Origin: Parapristionchus giblindavisi
Lineage: Eukaryota; Nematoda; Chromadorea; Rhabditida; Diplogasteridae
NCBI GenBank assembly: GCA_943737045.1
Contig: CALSFV010000014.1
Span: 806,001-870,000 of the forward strand
Length of the DNA: 64,000 bases
Reading direction: 5' to 3'
Of the stretch, positions 23,691-34,699 are shown piece after piece. A model generated the notes under the pieces. The model worked only from the letters and a program-made list of their open reading frames with translations, searched no databases and was not told the origin of the DNA. The position numbers and the translations under genes were made by a program. How positions within the stretch are numbered: position 1 is the stretch's first letter; every line of letters begins with the position of its first letter.

Positions 23691-23989
23691 GATTCCTCTC
23701 TTATATTGTTGGCGCACTATCAAGCAGATGTTCTTTTCCCCTTTTTGACAGTTAGCACTTTGCGCGATTAGTGAAAGTGTGAAATGCGCTTTGAGAGGTG
23801 AACGGGATAAGAAAGGAGAAAGATAAGAAAAAAAATAAATCGAGAGAAGATCATGAAACTAACTATAAGAGGAAGGAAAAAAGATGAATAAGAGAAGTGG
23901 GGAAACGGAACAAGATATTCCTTTTCCCACTTCTCTATTTGTTTATTCAAAATCCCGATATTTTACTTCATTATACTACCCTAATGTTC

Positions 23990-24420
23990 AACAATAGATG
24001 TGAATTAACGAAGGAGACCCTGAGTTCACAATGTGTACTAATATTTTTGGATACTTTAGATGTTATCTATACTTCTGCCTGGCCTGTTAAGCCACGAAAA
24101 AAACTCGAGGGTCTCCTTCTTTAAAGAAGGATACAATTGAGTTCAGATTGCTTACTCCCGCAACGATTCACACGGAGTATAATGTTAATAGTCTATGAAA
24201 ATTAGCGTGAGGGACAATTGGGAAGTGAGAGACTCGGGTATGCAAATCAGATTGGCACTCTCTATTTGCCTTCAAAGTTGAACTTTCAATGTGCATAACA
24301 AGTTTCAAACATATTATCAAGCAATATGAAATGTCTTTCTGTTCATGTGATGAATCTCTTTCATTCTACCCGAACAGTCTTGTTACGAAAAAAATCGAGA
24401 GTCTCCATCTTTAAAGCAAC
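23990..24420. mobile_element. Tandem pair of TIR elements, family of 20.2-20.9 kb
   Basis: Two units share ends such as AAGGAGACCCT and CTCGAGGGTCTCCTTCTTT (about 24010-24128), then GAGAGTCTCCATCTTTAAAG near 24414. No A or B box seen, so these are diverged or tRNA-less relatives. Confidence 0.55.
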
Positions 24421-24779
24421 ATTAATTTATTTTCAACATAAATCAAGGACAACGTATATTAATTAATTATTATGTTCACATTAGAATCTTGAGAAATAAC
24501 GAAAGGAGAGAAAAATCAGGAAAAATCAAGTCTTCAGAAATCAGTGCAATATATCTCGATTCCAGGGGAATCGCTTTGCTTGCCCTCAATGTCGTCAGAA
24601 TCAATGAACTCCCAATCCCCATTGACACAATTTATCGAGATCAATGTTCCAAATGCAACACCTTTATCCTGCAAATATCATACATTTAATAACCATGATC
24701 ATTTAAAGCATTTTTTTAGTTGTGTTCATTCGTTCTTTACGCATTACCAATACCCGCTTGAAGGAGCGAAATCTGTACG
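24421..24779. other. Intergenic, no gene seen
   Basis: AT-rich sequence without repeats I can name. A short ORF at 24489-24689 shows no family features. Confidence 0.5.
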
Positions 24780-25394
24780 CTAGATTTTTTTTTTAAACAG
24801 AAAGATTTGTGTTCTATTTACTACGGTAGGTCTAAGCACACGTTTACGTGAGTAAATGTGGAAAAGAAGAGCACGTACACCCGGAATGTGGTAAGCCATA
24901 GTAGTGAATGGCGCTGTGTCACACGAAGTGGTTGTCTCGGTTGCTGTGAGCTTTCCACATTTTGCATCTCCGTTTTCACCTGCATCCTTAGCATAAACAA
25001 CGCATTGATCACGAGTCGTCGTTATCGGCTTACAAGTAGCTAAATAATAATATAATATATAATATAAATAATATAAATACTAATAATATAAATATATTCA
25101 ATAATTGCATTTTACATTTACATTGTAAGCAATTTATTTGTTCCATTCAATGTTTATATTATAAAACAATTCACTGTTTATTTTTATGATAATATTTTTA
25201 TGATAATAAACACTGAATTTCATGCCAATAAAACATGAAAAAATAAACCATACCAATTAAATTTCAAATTATTTCTAGTTTTTCAATAACTTACGAGTTG
25301 GTTTCGGTTTCGGTTTCGGTCTCGGAGTGTTATTATTAGGAGCGCAGGCGAAGGTTGAAGAAGCAATGAGAAGAACACAGAGGAAAGACTTCAT
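24780..25394 (-). CDS. Small secreted Pro-Lys linker, cysteine-containing protein
   Basis: Exon 1 25394-25295: signal peptide MKSFLCVLLIASSTFAC, then a PKPKPKPT linker made by a 6-base repeat. A GTAAGT donor at 25294-25289 joins in matching phase to an acceptor TTATTTAG, exon 2 25039-24780. Exon 2 reads CKPITTTRDQCVVYAKDAG, then four spaced cysteines in a Thr-rich context, up to a TAG; total 119 residues if no further intron. The basic tail after HIPG is less convincing and may be intronic. If exon 1 were unspliced the product would be 39 residues. A strong TATA box lies upstream. Mature product would be extracellular. I do not recognise the family. Confidence 0.62.
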
Positions 25395-25430
25395 AATTGA
25401 ACAGTGGATATTGAAGGAGGGTTGATGATA

Positions 25431-25441
25431 TCCTTTTATAT
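25431..25441 (-). promoter_or_regulatory. TATA box of the secreted peptide gene
   Basis: On the minus strand GATATAAAAGGA, about 40 bases before the ATG at 25394, so the leader would be very short. Confidence 0.65.
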
Positions 25442-25804
25442 CGAGAATGGTCGACTTAGTGAAAGTTTGGAAAGAAAAAAAAGGTTGGAACTGTCGAAAA
25501 AGTGACTCTGAGATACGTGATAATGATAGGAAAAGGTTAGGAATGTGGTGTGATGAGGAACAAGATATCGAGAAGCTGATTTTTTTGAGGAAACTTCGTT
25601 TGAAAGAGCAGATCAAATGGTTATTTCTCTGATAAACGACACGAAAACTCCTTTCTGTGATAGAAAAAATATATATTTTTGTGCATGTCGTTTTATTGAC
25701 ACCTTATGTATCGCTCCTCCGCATTTTGGATAATATCAAAGTGTATGTAGCCAGTAAAACAGCAAACCCTTGAATGTTTTCAAATTCACTGAAACTATTG
25801 CTTA

Positions 25805-26260
25805 CAGTGTAGCCTAAAATTCATCTGACACTTTTTCGTTTTTTTTTATAACTTTTGATCCAGGAAAGCAATCAAGCTGATCTTTTGAGTACATGTACAG
25901 AATTAATCAAGGGATACAACCATGATGTGTTGGTGTAATTAAATTAGTTCACTGTTGCATAGTAATGATGCTATCGAAATACATTTTTTTTGAAAAATTA
26001 CATTTCTTTGGTGAAAGGCCCTGTTCTTCTGAAGCACTGTGAGAGTGTAGACATATACTAGGGCTGCACAGGCAAACAATCCGGAATGGCTCCGATTAGG
26101 ATTTCAAGCTGTAGCAGGGTTGCAACTTTGAACCCCAAAAATTAAAACTCAGCTTCTAGATGTGCTAACGACCCGTTCTAAGTGCTGAAATGAAGCTAGT
26201 GGAGAGTAATGTTTATCCCCAGAATATGGTAGTCGAAGCTCGTCATTTGCCCTCGGCGGC
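25805..26260. mobile_element. Half copy of the Tc-like foldback family
   Basis: Sequence from ACAGTGTAGCC through AACTTTTGATCCAGGAAAGC to GGTAGTCGAAGCTCGTCATT matches the left arm of 12099-13533. Right arm missing. It ends in a stub like the start of LBD exon 11 (GGCGGCTACATCTCGTGCAT, 26254-26273). Confidence 0.75.
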
Positions 26261-26419
26261 TACATCTCGTGCATCGAGTTCTGCAACTCGTATTTCATCG
26301 ATACCCCACCCCCCCCCCTTTTTTTCCTTTCTACTCTCCTCGCGCGCTCTCTGATCTACGTACTATCTCGCTTGGCGTCTCTCTCTCTAAACATAGAAAT
26401 TAATTGTGGCTACTCTCGT

Positions 26420-26650
26420 ACCAAATAAGCAAGTGTATTTTATAACACTTATTTCACTGTATGCAGACTTCAACAGTCCAAACTTTTTGGAATACGTTTC
26501 ACCGATTTCATTTGTGTTGAATATTCGATGCAAGAACAATCATCCATTCTGGCACCAAAATTCTAAAAATAAATCAAAAAGTAATAGATACGTATTGTAC
26601 AGTTCGAGTAAAAGATACGTATTGTAATGGATTACACGAGATTATTGACC
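26420..26650. other. Receptor intron 10 fragment
   Basis: Matches 2970-3125 and 20881-20990, including AACAATCATCCATTCTGGCA. No coding content. Ends at the left boundary of the giant palindrome. Confidence 0.6.
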
Positions 26651-26954
26651 TCTTCGTGCTCAAGCCCCCCTCTCGGACTTCAGCCCACGCTCGAGCTCAC
26701 CCGAAGATGAGGGCCTGCCCAGACTCTCCCCCACTTCCGAAAAGCAGGGCATGCTTTCCGTTCACATTAGCCAATTTGTAGCTCGCAACTACACGCCTGC
26801 TCCCGCTAGCTCTACCCCGAAACCCGACCCCCAAGTGCTTAAAATGCACATTAATAAGTTTGTTCAACGTTACTACTCACCCGTCCCCAGTCGCCCTACT
26901 CCCAAGGACCAGCTTGATGTACACATTAATCAATTTATCGCCCGGTACTATTGA
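26651..26954 (+). pseudogene. Decayed copy of exon 2 of the HIxxFxxRYY gene
   Basis: Copy of 34051-33743. An extra C in the run at 26665-26671 shifts the frame, the acceptor is absent, a D became G (KQGML), and three codons (IVA in the partner) are missing. The three HIxxFxxR(Y/N)Y repeats remain readable from 26751. No exon 1 on this side. Confidence 0.85.
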
Positions 26955-27255
26955 ACGTCCCCACCGGTGAGGTACTATTGAACGTCCCCACAGCAGTGAT
27001 CACCCGCAGGGCTTTGTGTGTCTTGAATAACGGGTGCACATTTACCTTTTACCTTACTAGTCCATTCATGTATATATTCTTACTTTTTGCCTAATTTTCA
27101 TATTTTCATCCTTTGCGCATTGCTTTTACAGTTGCCTCTCATTAACATCTCACCCATTTCCTGCCATGTTTTCTTCTTTCAATCTTTCATCCGTTGTACT
27201 AATTAATATTTGCAATAAAATTGTAATAATCTTAAAACAACAGTCTCATTCATAC

Positions 27256-28950
27256 AGTAGCGCCGGAAAGTCAAAATACACTTTTTTATTTCTGGTGTAA
27301 TTTTGGCGTCAGTTGATATATCAAGCTGATACTTGTACATGATGTACCCACAGTATGTACCTATTCGATACTCTTATAAGGTCTCACGGTCTTTTCTGGT
27401 TATCGTGTAGTGATGACGCTACCGAACTTCACTTTTTCGAAAATTCATTATTCTTTCAGGGATTTTTTCGTACTTGTCAAACTTCGTGAACGTTGAGAGA
27501 ACTGAGTTGAGCGTTGAGTTGAGAGTTGAGAGAGCCTATCCAGAAACAAAATTTCAGGTTGCTGCTAATTCGGGTATTGGCTGCAGACTTGCAGAAAATT
27601 CGCGGTCGCAAAATCATATCTCGGCTTCTAGAAGAGCTTTAAAGGAGTTCAAAGCAGCAAACTGATCCTCTCGGTGAATCCTAATGATCACGTACAGTAG
27701 TATCGCCAGAAAGTAATCTTACACTTTTTCATTTTTTTATAACTTTTGATCCAGGAAAGCAATCAAGCTGATCTTTTGAGTAAATGTACAGAATTTATCA
27801 AGGAATACAACCATGATGTGGTGGTGCAATTACATTCGTTAATTATTGAGTAGTGATGACGCAATCGAATTACACTTTTTTTGAAATGTTTTATTTCTTT
27901 AGTGACAAGTCATGTTCTTCTGAAACATTGTGTGAGTGGAGACATCCACTAGGGCTGCACAGTCAACAAAATCAGAATAGCTGCGACATCGATATCAAGC
28001 GGTAGCGGTGCTGCAAATTTGATCACCAAAATCATAACTCAGCTTCTAGATGTGCTAAGTGCCAAAATGATGCTAGTGGCGAGTAATGCTTAGACCCAGA
28101 TTATGGTAGTCATAGCTCATCTTTAGCCCTCACAAGGGAAGTCAGGTTGGGCGGTCCCGGACTTCGGGATGGGACATATACCATTCGATAGGTATCCGAA
28201 AAAGAAGATTTTTCATTTTGGTCATTTTGGCAGAATGCCCCTGGGCGCAGAGTTATTTGCATATTTCTCCGGATTTTCGCCCTACAATGAAACACATTCT
28301 CTGTGAGATCGAAAGGAAGCAGTGGTGAATAAGAGTGGTAAACAACACAAGCAATGGCTAAAATGAATTTATTTATTTTTATATTTACTTAAAGAGGATG
28401 GTCTATCTATCTTTTGCTTGTAAGTTCGATTCCCGCACAAGCTATCTCACAAAGAATGTGTTTCATTGTAGGGCACAAATCCGGAGAAATATGCAAATAA
28501 CTCTGCGCCCAGGGGCATTCTGCCAAAATGACCAACATGAAAAATCCCCTTTTTCGGATACCTATCGAATGATATATGTCCCATCCCGAAGTCCGGGACC
28601 GCCCAACCTGACTTCCCTTGTCAGGGCATAAAAAATATTTTTTTTAGAAAGACATTTTGAGACCGTGCCGTTTAGAGGGCAGGTCTTCTAAAATTATGGT
28701 TCCAGCTCATGCAGCTTAGCAATGTATCATACATTTATTTTCCTTTTTTTGGTTTAGTTCCAATTCCTTTCAGACCCGCAGCAAACGTTATGCTGAGGTA
28801 TACTCGGTTGTAGCGAGTAAAGATGAAAATACAAAGATCAAAGATCAGTTTAGCAATAGTGTAAAAACATTTGTGAACATCTCTAACATGCATTGCTACT
28901 TTGAAACTAAGAAGCCTATCGTAGTCCCTAAATTACTGATCGAAATTTCA
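27256..28950. mobile_element. Two half foldback elements in the left palindrome arm
   Basis: 27256-27690 begins CAGTAGCGCCGGAAAGTC behind TA. 27695-28920 begins CAGTAGTATCGCCAGAAAG behind TA and matches the arm of 12099-13533. Their inverted partners are at 32240-32990 and 33000-33410. Thus the LBD copies are bracketed by TIR-like sequence. Confidence 0.75.
28133..28620. mobile_element. 488-bp foldback insertion with TCA duplication and empty site in the other arm
   Basis: Termini CAAGGGAAGTCAGGTTGGGC and complement, with TCA on both sides (28130-28132, 28621-28623). The opposite palindrome arm at about 32530-32545 carries the uninterrupted site (GCCCTGAGGGC), proving insertion after palindrome formation. 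The loop contains CTTGTAAGTTCGATTCCCGC (28420-28439), a tRNA-Thr-like anticodon loop fused to a B box. Confidence 0.9.
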
Positions 28951-28951
28951 G

Positions 28952-30072
28952 ATTCGCACACACATTCTATTCATTCACGAGTGGCTACAGGCGTGGCCGG
29001 ATTACGCCACCCTCGATAACGCCGATAGAGTGAGACTTGATCTTTGATCTTTGCACATTGTTCCTCCTTTTTGATCTTTTATCTTTGATTTCTGATCTCT
29101 GATCTTCTGAACTTTGATCTTTGCTCATTGTTCCTCTTTTTTTTTGATCTCTGATCTTCGATTTCCGATCTTTGATCTTTGATCTTTGAGGTATCACTGC
29201 TTCGCTCTTGCGTTCCCCTTCACACGATTCTCGACCCGATCTATAATACATCACACTTCAAGTAGGAAAGTAAAAATCAATAAAAATAATTTCTCTGTGT
29301 GTAACTTCGACAGTTCAAACTTTTTGGAATACGTTTCAATGATTTCATTTGTGCTGAATATTTGATGCAAGAACAATCATCCACTCAGGCACCAAAATTC
29401 TAAAATAAATCAAAAAGTAATAGATAGGTATTGCAAAGTAATTCGTTTTTATGAGTCATACAAAAATAAATACAAAAAAACAATTGAATAAATTATAAAA
29501 AAACTGTCTGAAGTACATAAATTTGCACAAAAACTGCATCATGATCAAGGGCTTACTTCAAAAATCGAATGCATGCATAATCTCTCACATAACGTATCCT
29601 AGAATTACCGTATCATCGAACTACCGTATCCTAGAATTACAGTAATCCCATTCCCAGATTGGTCTACCGGACCGATTCGTCATGCAGAACGGCGGGTACA
29701 TCTCGTGCATCGAGGGCTGCAACGAGGGCTGGGAGGAGGAATCCGAGATTTCCGAGCGCATCAAGCGATCGTGAGCGATAAATTTGAAATTTCGAATTTC
29801 CCGCCCGATTTCTCGCACAGAACACTGGTCCTGTGTAAAAATCGACAGATTTGAGAATTTGTGAGAACAATTCATGAAATTTATTTTTAGTCAAAATTCC
29901 TACATGGATTTGTTAATGTCGTTTGATAGTGGCGGGAGATTTAAAATTTGAAAGTTACAGTATCTACGAGCCGTTGTTGAAGAAGATCATGGCGGAGATC
30001 GTGCCATGCTCGCGCTCCAGATGGCCTTTGAGGAGTTCGTCGCACTCAAGGCGCTCGTTATGTTCCAGGGAG
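28952..30072 (+). pseudogene. LBD cassette E, broken (exons 9-12)
   Basis: Exons 28952-29029, 29191-29261, 29658-29770, 29961-30072. Exon 10 has a 5-base gain and exon 12 a 4-base loss (between IVP and MLALQM), so the frame is lost twice; a net +1 remains. Exons 13-14 are absent because the palindrome loop begins here. Confidence 0.85.
29038..29190. repeat. TTTGATC heptad array in cassette E
   Basis: Intron between exons 9 and 10, with two interruptions by GTTCCTC-type words. Its mirror is at 31978-32124. Confidence 0.8.
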
Positions 30073-30222
30073 GTACGTCCACTATATGCTGTATCTCTTG
30101 AATCGATCAATAATCTCGTGCAATCAATAATTTATGCATTCGAAGGAACAGGGATTACGGTAGCCAAACTCGGAAAATACACGAATAAGCGATTATCGTC
30201 GAAAAATGGGCGGAGCTATCGT

Positions 30223-32206
30223 CTAGAATCCCTTGGTGGCCGCTATAATCGCGTCGAGGTTCAGCAGTTGAAGGAGCAACGAATCGAGCTGCCACAAGTC
30301 GAAGAATTCGATCTGACGATGCGATTCCACGAACTCCAGACCGGTCGACTGTAAATTGTGCGCGTTTTCATTGTTGGAAATGCGAAAATAGGAGGAGTCT
30401 CAAACGAAAAGGGGCGTGGCTTAAGAAAATCTTATACGAAAAGGGGCGTGGCTTAAGAAAATCTTATACGAAAAAGGGCGTGGCTTACGAAAATCTTATA
30501 CGAAAAAGGGCGTGGCTTACGAAAATTCCCGATAGCAGTTGGATCAGGCCACCGAGTCTCTCGGCAGGGTCCATGTTGTTCTCGACCAGGTGAGCATGGA
30601 GAGTGGTTGTCACCGCGTTCAATTGACGTCGCATCGCGGCCTTGCCACGCACGGAAACGTTCGGAATTGCTGAAAAGGGGCGGAGTTTGTGGTAGTAATA
30701 GGTGCAGTGTATTAATTGTATCCTATATAACTATTCTTTGACTTTCTGTCTCTGTATACCCGTTGTCAAAACAAGTGCAATTCAGTAACATTGATGGCAA
30801 ATGACGTAGATCATACATGGGAGCTCGATTCTTCAGGGGGCATCCGATCGAAAAATGGTTCATTTTACAGGGGGGGGGGGCTTTACTTTTTTTACAAATT
30901 TCAGCTAAACGTCTTTTTTTACAGAGGGCAGTCCACAAATTTTCGAAAATTTTCCATATCGGAGTCCATGTATGTACCTGGTAGATTATTATGAAAATGG
31001 GCGGACTCGATCATTATGAAAATGGGCGGAGTCGATCATTATGAAAATGGGCGGAGTCGATCATTATGTAAGTGGGTGGAGTCAACGGACGTAGCTCCCT
31101 GGAAGCTAACGAGCGCCTTGAGCGCGACGAACTCCTCAAAGGTCATCTGGAGTGCGAGCATCGGCGGCACGATCTCCGCCATGATCTTCTTCAACAGTGG
31201 CTCGTAGATACTGTAACTTTCAAATTTTTAAATCTCCCGCCACTATCAAACGACACTCACAAGTCCATGTAGAAATTTTGACTAGAAATAAATTTCAAGA
31301 AATATTTTCACGAAATCTCAAATCTGTCGATTTTTATACAGGACCAGTGTTCTGTGCGAGAAATCTGGCGGGAAACTCAAAAATTCAAATCAATCGCTCA
31401 CGATCGCTTGGTGCGCTCGGAAATCTCGGATTCCTCCTCCCAGCCCTCGTTGCAGCCCTCGATGCACGAGATGTACCCGCCGTTCTGCATGACGAATCGA
31501 TCCGATAGACCAATCTGGGAATGGGATTACTGTAATTCTAGGATACGGTAGTTCGATAATACGGTAATTCTTGGATACGTTGTGTGAGAGATTATGCCAT
31601 GCATTTTTTTAACATGAAATTAAGCCCTTGATGCAGTTTTTGTGCAAATTTATGTACTTCAGGCAGTTTTTTTATAAATTATTCAATTGTTTTTTTTTGT
31701 ATTTTTTTAGTATGAATCATAAACACCAATTACTTTACAATACCTATCTATTACTTTTTGATTTATTTTTAGAATTTTGGTGCCTGAGTGGATGATTGTT
31801 CTTGCATCGAATATTCAGCACAAATGAAATCGTTGAAACGTATTCCAAAAAGTTTGGACTGTTGAAGTCTACACACAGAGAAATTCCTTTTATTGATTTA
31901 TACTTTCCTACTTGAAGTGTGATGTAGATCGGGTCGAGAATCGTGTGAAGGAGAACGCAGGAGCGAAGGAGTGACATCTCAAAGATTAAAGATCAGAAAT
32001 CGAAGATCAAAGATAAAAAAGGAGGAACAATGAGCAAAGATCAAAGTTCAGAAGATCAGAGATCAGAAATCAAAGATAAAAGATCAAAAAGGAGGAACAA
32101 TGTGCAAAGATCAAAGATCAAGTCTCACTCTATCGGCGTTATCGAGGGTGGCGTAATCCGGCCACGCCTGTAGCCACTCGTGAATGAATAGAATGTGTGT
32201 GCGAAT
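30223..32206 (-). pseudogene. LBD cassette E' on the minus strand, nearly intact
   Basis: Exons in minus order: 32206-32129, 31977-31912, 31514-31402, 31210-31095, 30669-30521, 30348-30223 (TAG). All six have standard lengths and are open (L to S in GLSDRF, first codon of exon 10 GTG to ATG). The exon 12 donor has changed from GGTACG to GCTACG, so normal splicing to exon 13 would fail. Intron 12 is replaced by unrelated sequence with a G run (30675-31000). No DNA-binding domain upstream on the minus strand; the next gene there is the HIxxFxxRYY gene. Confidence 0.75.
30410..30515. repeat. Short tandem repeat in intron 13 of cassette E'
   Basis: Three copies of a 30-33 base unit, AAGGGGCGTGGCTTA-AAAATCTTATACG type. 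A similar GGGCGGAGTCGATCATTATG unit repeats four times at 31002-31080. On the coding strand these read as the CCGCCC-rich intron words near each LBD exon. Confidence 0.7.
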
Positions 32207-33609
32207 CTGAAATTTCGATCAGTAATTTAGGGACTACGATAGGCTTGTTTGTTTCAAAGTAGCAATGCATGTTAGAGATGTTCACAAATGTTTTTACACT
32301 ATTGCTAAACTGATCTTTGATCTTTGTATTTTCATCTTTACTCGCTACAACCGAGTATACCTCAGCATAACGTTTGCTGCGGGTCTGAAAGGAATTGCAA
32401 CTAAACCAAAAAATGGAAAATAAATGTATGATACATTGCTAAGCTGCATGAGCTGGAACCATAATTTTAGAAGACCTGCCCTCTAAACGGCACGGTCTCA
32501 AAATGTCTTTCTAAAAAAAATATTTTTTATGCCCTGAGGGCTAAAGATGAGCTATGACTACCATAATCTGGGTCTAAGCATTACTCGCCACTAGCATCAT
32601 TTTGGCACTTAGAACGGGTCGTTAGCACATCTAGAAGCTGAGTTATGAAATTTTGGTGATCAAATTTGCAGCACTGCTACCGCTTGATATCGATGTCGCA
32701 GCTATTCTGATTTTGTGGACTGTGCAGCCCTAGTTTATGTCTCCACTCACACAATGTTTCAGAAGAACATGACTTGTCACTAAAGAAATAAAACATTTCA
32801 AAAAAAGTGTAATTCGATTGCGTCATCACTACTCAATAATTAACGAATGTAATTGCACCACCACATCATGGTTGTATTCCTTGATAAATTCTGTACATTT
32901 ACTCAAAAGATCAGCTTGATTGCTTTCATGGATCAAAAGTTATAAAAAAAAATGAAAAAAAGTGTCCGATTACTTTCTGGCGATACTGTACGTGATCATT
33001 AGGATTCACCGAGAGAATCAGTTTGCTGCTTTGAACTCCTTTAACGCTATTCTAGAAGCTGAGATATGATTTTGCGACTGCGAAATTTCTGCAAGTCTGC
33101 AGCCAATACCCGAATTCGCAGCAACCTGAAATTTTTTTTCTGGATAGGCCTTGTAGTTAGTTCTCTCAACGCTCACGAAGTTTGACAAGTACGAAAAAAT
33201 CCCTGAAAGAATAATGAATTTTCGAAAAAGTGTAGTTCGGTAGCGTCATCACTATACGATAACCAGAAAAGCCCGTGAGACCTTATAAGAGTATCGAATA
33301 CGTACATACTGTGGGCACATCATGTACAAGTATCAGCTTAATATATCAATTGACGCCAAAATTACAACCCAAACAAAAAGTGTATTTTGACTTTCCGGCG
33401 CTACTGTATGAATGAGACTGTTGTTTTAAGATTATTACAATTTTATTGCAAATATTAATTAGTACAACGGATGAAAGATTGAAAGAAGAAAACATGGCAG
33501 GAAATGGGTGAGATGTTAATGAGAGGCAACTGTAAAAGCAATGCGCAAAGGATGAAAATATGAAAATTAGGCAAAAAGTAAGAATATATACATGAATGGA
33601 CTAGTAAGG

Positions 33610-33690
33610 TAAAAGGTAAATGTGCACCCGTTATTCAAGACACACAAAGTCCTGCGGGTGATCACTGCTAGGCCAGTGATAATTAGTATG
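33610..33690 (+). repeat. Dispersed hairpin repeat, copy 6, in 3' flank of the HIxxFxxRYY gene
   Basis: Hairpin ATCACTGCTAGGCCAGTGAT at 33661-33680 with TTCAAGACACACAAAGTCCT upstream. On the gene's strand it lies 63-82 bases past the stop, so probably in the 3' UTR. The left palindrome arm has lost half of the hairpin. Confidence 0.75.
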
Positions 33691-33742
33691 AGGATGGGGT
33701 TACCAGTGGAGACGTTCAATAGTACCTCACCGGTGGGGACGT

Positions 33743-34481
33743 TCAATAGTAACGGGCGATAAATTGATCAATGTGGACATCAAGCTGGTCCTTGGGAGCG
33801 ACGATGGGGCGACTGGGGACGGGTGCGTAGTAACGTTGAACAAACTTATTAATATGCATTTTAAGCACTTCAGGGTCGGGTTTCGGGGTAGAGCTAGCGG
33901 GAGCAGGCGTGTAGTAGCGAGCTACAAATTGGCTAATGTGAACGGAAAGCATGTCCTGCTTTTCGGAAGTGGGGGAGAGTCTGGGCAGGCCCTCATCTTC
34001 GGGTGAGCTCGAGCGTGGGCTGAAGTCCGAGAGGGGGCTTGAGCACGAAGAGGTGTACTGTAATGGGGATAATAATAATAATGTTAATAAAAAAATAATA
34101 TTTATGATCGGTGATGCATTAGTATTAAAATTAGATGCGAGAATTGCTTTTTAAGTCCAATATGGAAATATTTGAATTGTTTTATTCATATGCTAGTACA
34201 CTGCTAAGGGGTTGGGTTAGCTAAAGAAAATTGGACCAACTAATGCGTTTTAACACATTAATTTGTCCAATTTTCTTGAACGTAATGTAATATGGGCTTC
34301 GCTAAATTAAGGTGTAACTTACGTGAGAAGAGTATCCGGTGTCCTCGTCGATATTGGTGTAGTCAGAGTAGCACGAACGAGTCCTTCTCTGTCTCCATTT
34401 GTCCATGAATGAAGATGACGCAGCCGCTATAGTCGAGGGGACGAAGGAGTCGGCGTTGACGTTGAAGACGAATCCGGTCAT
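33743..34481 (-). CDS. Small protein with three HIxxFxxRYY repeats
   Basis: Exon 1 34481-34323 (53 codons, GTAAGT donor), exon 2 34057-33743 (TGA), phase 0, 157 residues. The first part is polar and Ser-rich (SCSSPLSDFSPRSSSPEDE). The C-terminal 70 residues hold three near-regular repeats: LSVHISQFVARYYTPAP, LKMHINKFVQRYYAPVP, LDVHIDQFIARYY, spaced about 29-32 residues by Pro/Ser linkers. No signal peptide or membrane segment. The repeated amphipathic unit could be a short linear docking motif. I do not recognise the family. The start is the first ATG behind a TATA box 82 bases upstream. Exon 2 is duplicated in broken form at 26651. Confidence 0.72.
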
Positions 34482-34562
34482 GGTTGGGACAGAACGAGAA
34501 GTTGGGTCGAGAGTGAGAACCGAATCAAGGTGGATTGTGGTGGTATGGCCCCGTCCCGATCG

Positions 34563-34569
34563 CCTTATA
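34563..34569 (-). promoter_or_regulatory. TATA box, HIxxFxxRYY gene
   Basis: Minus strand GATATAAGGCGA, 82 bases upstream of the ATG. The ten bases ATATAAGGCG recur at nearly the same distance before the decapeptide-repeat gene. Confidence 0.65.
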
Positions 34570-34699
34570 TCCTGCCCAAGATGGATGTCGAGGAACCGGC
34601 ATCCTCGGTTCCCCATCCACGGGGTGCAACCATCGGTAGATGGCTGACGGATTATGGATGGACTGTTCACGGAGTCAACCCTGTGGCTAGGGACGCGCT

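Larger units (their letters stand above)
26651..34057. repeat. Giant palindrome, arms about 3 kb, loop about 1 kb
   Basis: Left arm 26651-30080 and right arm about 31085-34057 are inverted copies. In order from outside: exon 2 of the HIxxFxxRYY gene with its 3' flank, a half element starting CAGTAGCGCCGGAAAGTC, a half element starting CAGTAGTATCGCCAGAAAG, then LBD exons 9, 10, 11, 12. The loop holds LBD exons 13 and 14 in minus orientation. Differences between the arms (frameshifts, a nested 488-bp insertion, a 37-base loss) argue against a simple assembly mirror. Confidence 0.85.

Noticed and set aside
26651..34057. Palindrome as an assembly artefact
   Set aside because: Arms differ by indels, a nested insertion with target duplication, and coding damage on one side only, which a mirrored misassembly would not give; still worth long-read proof.
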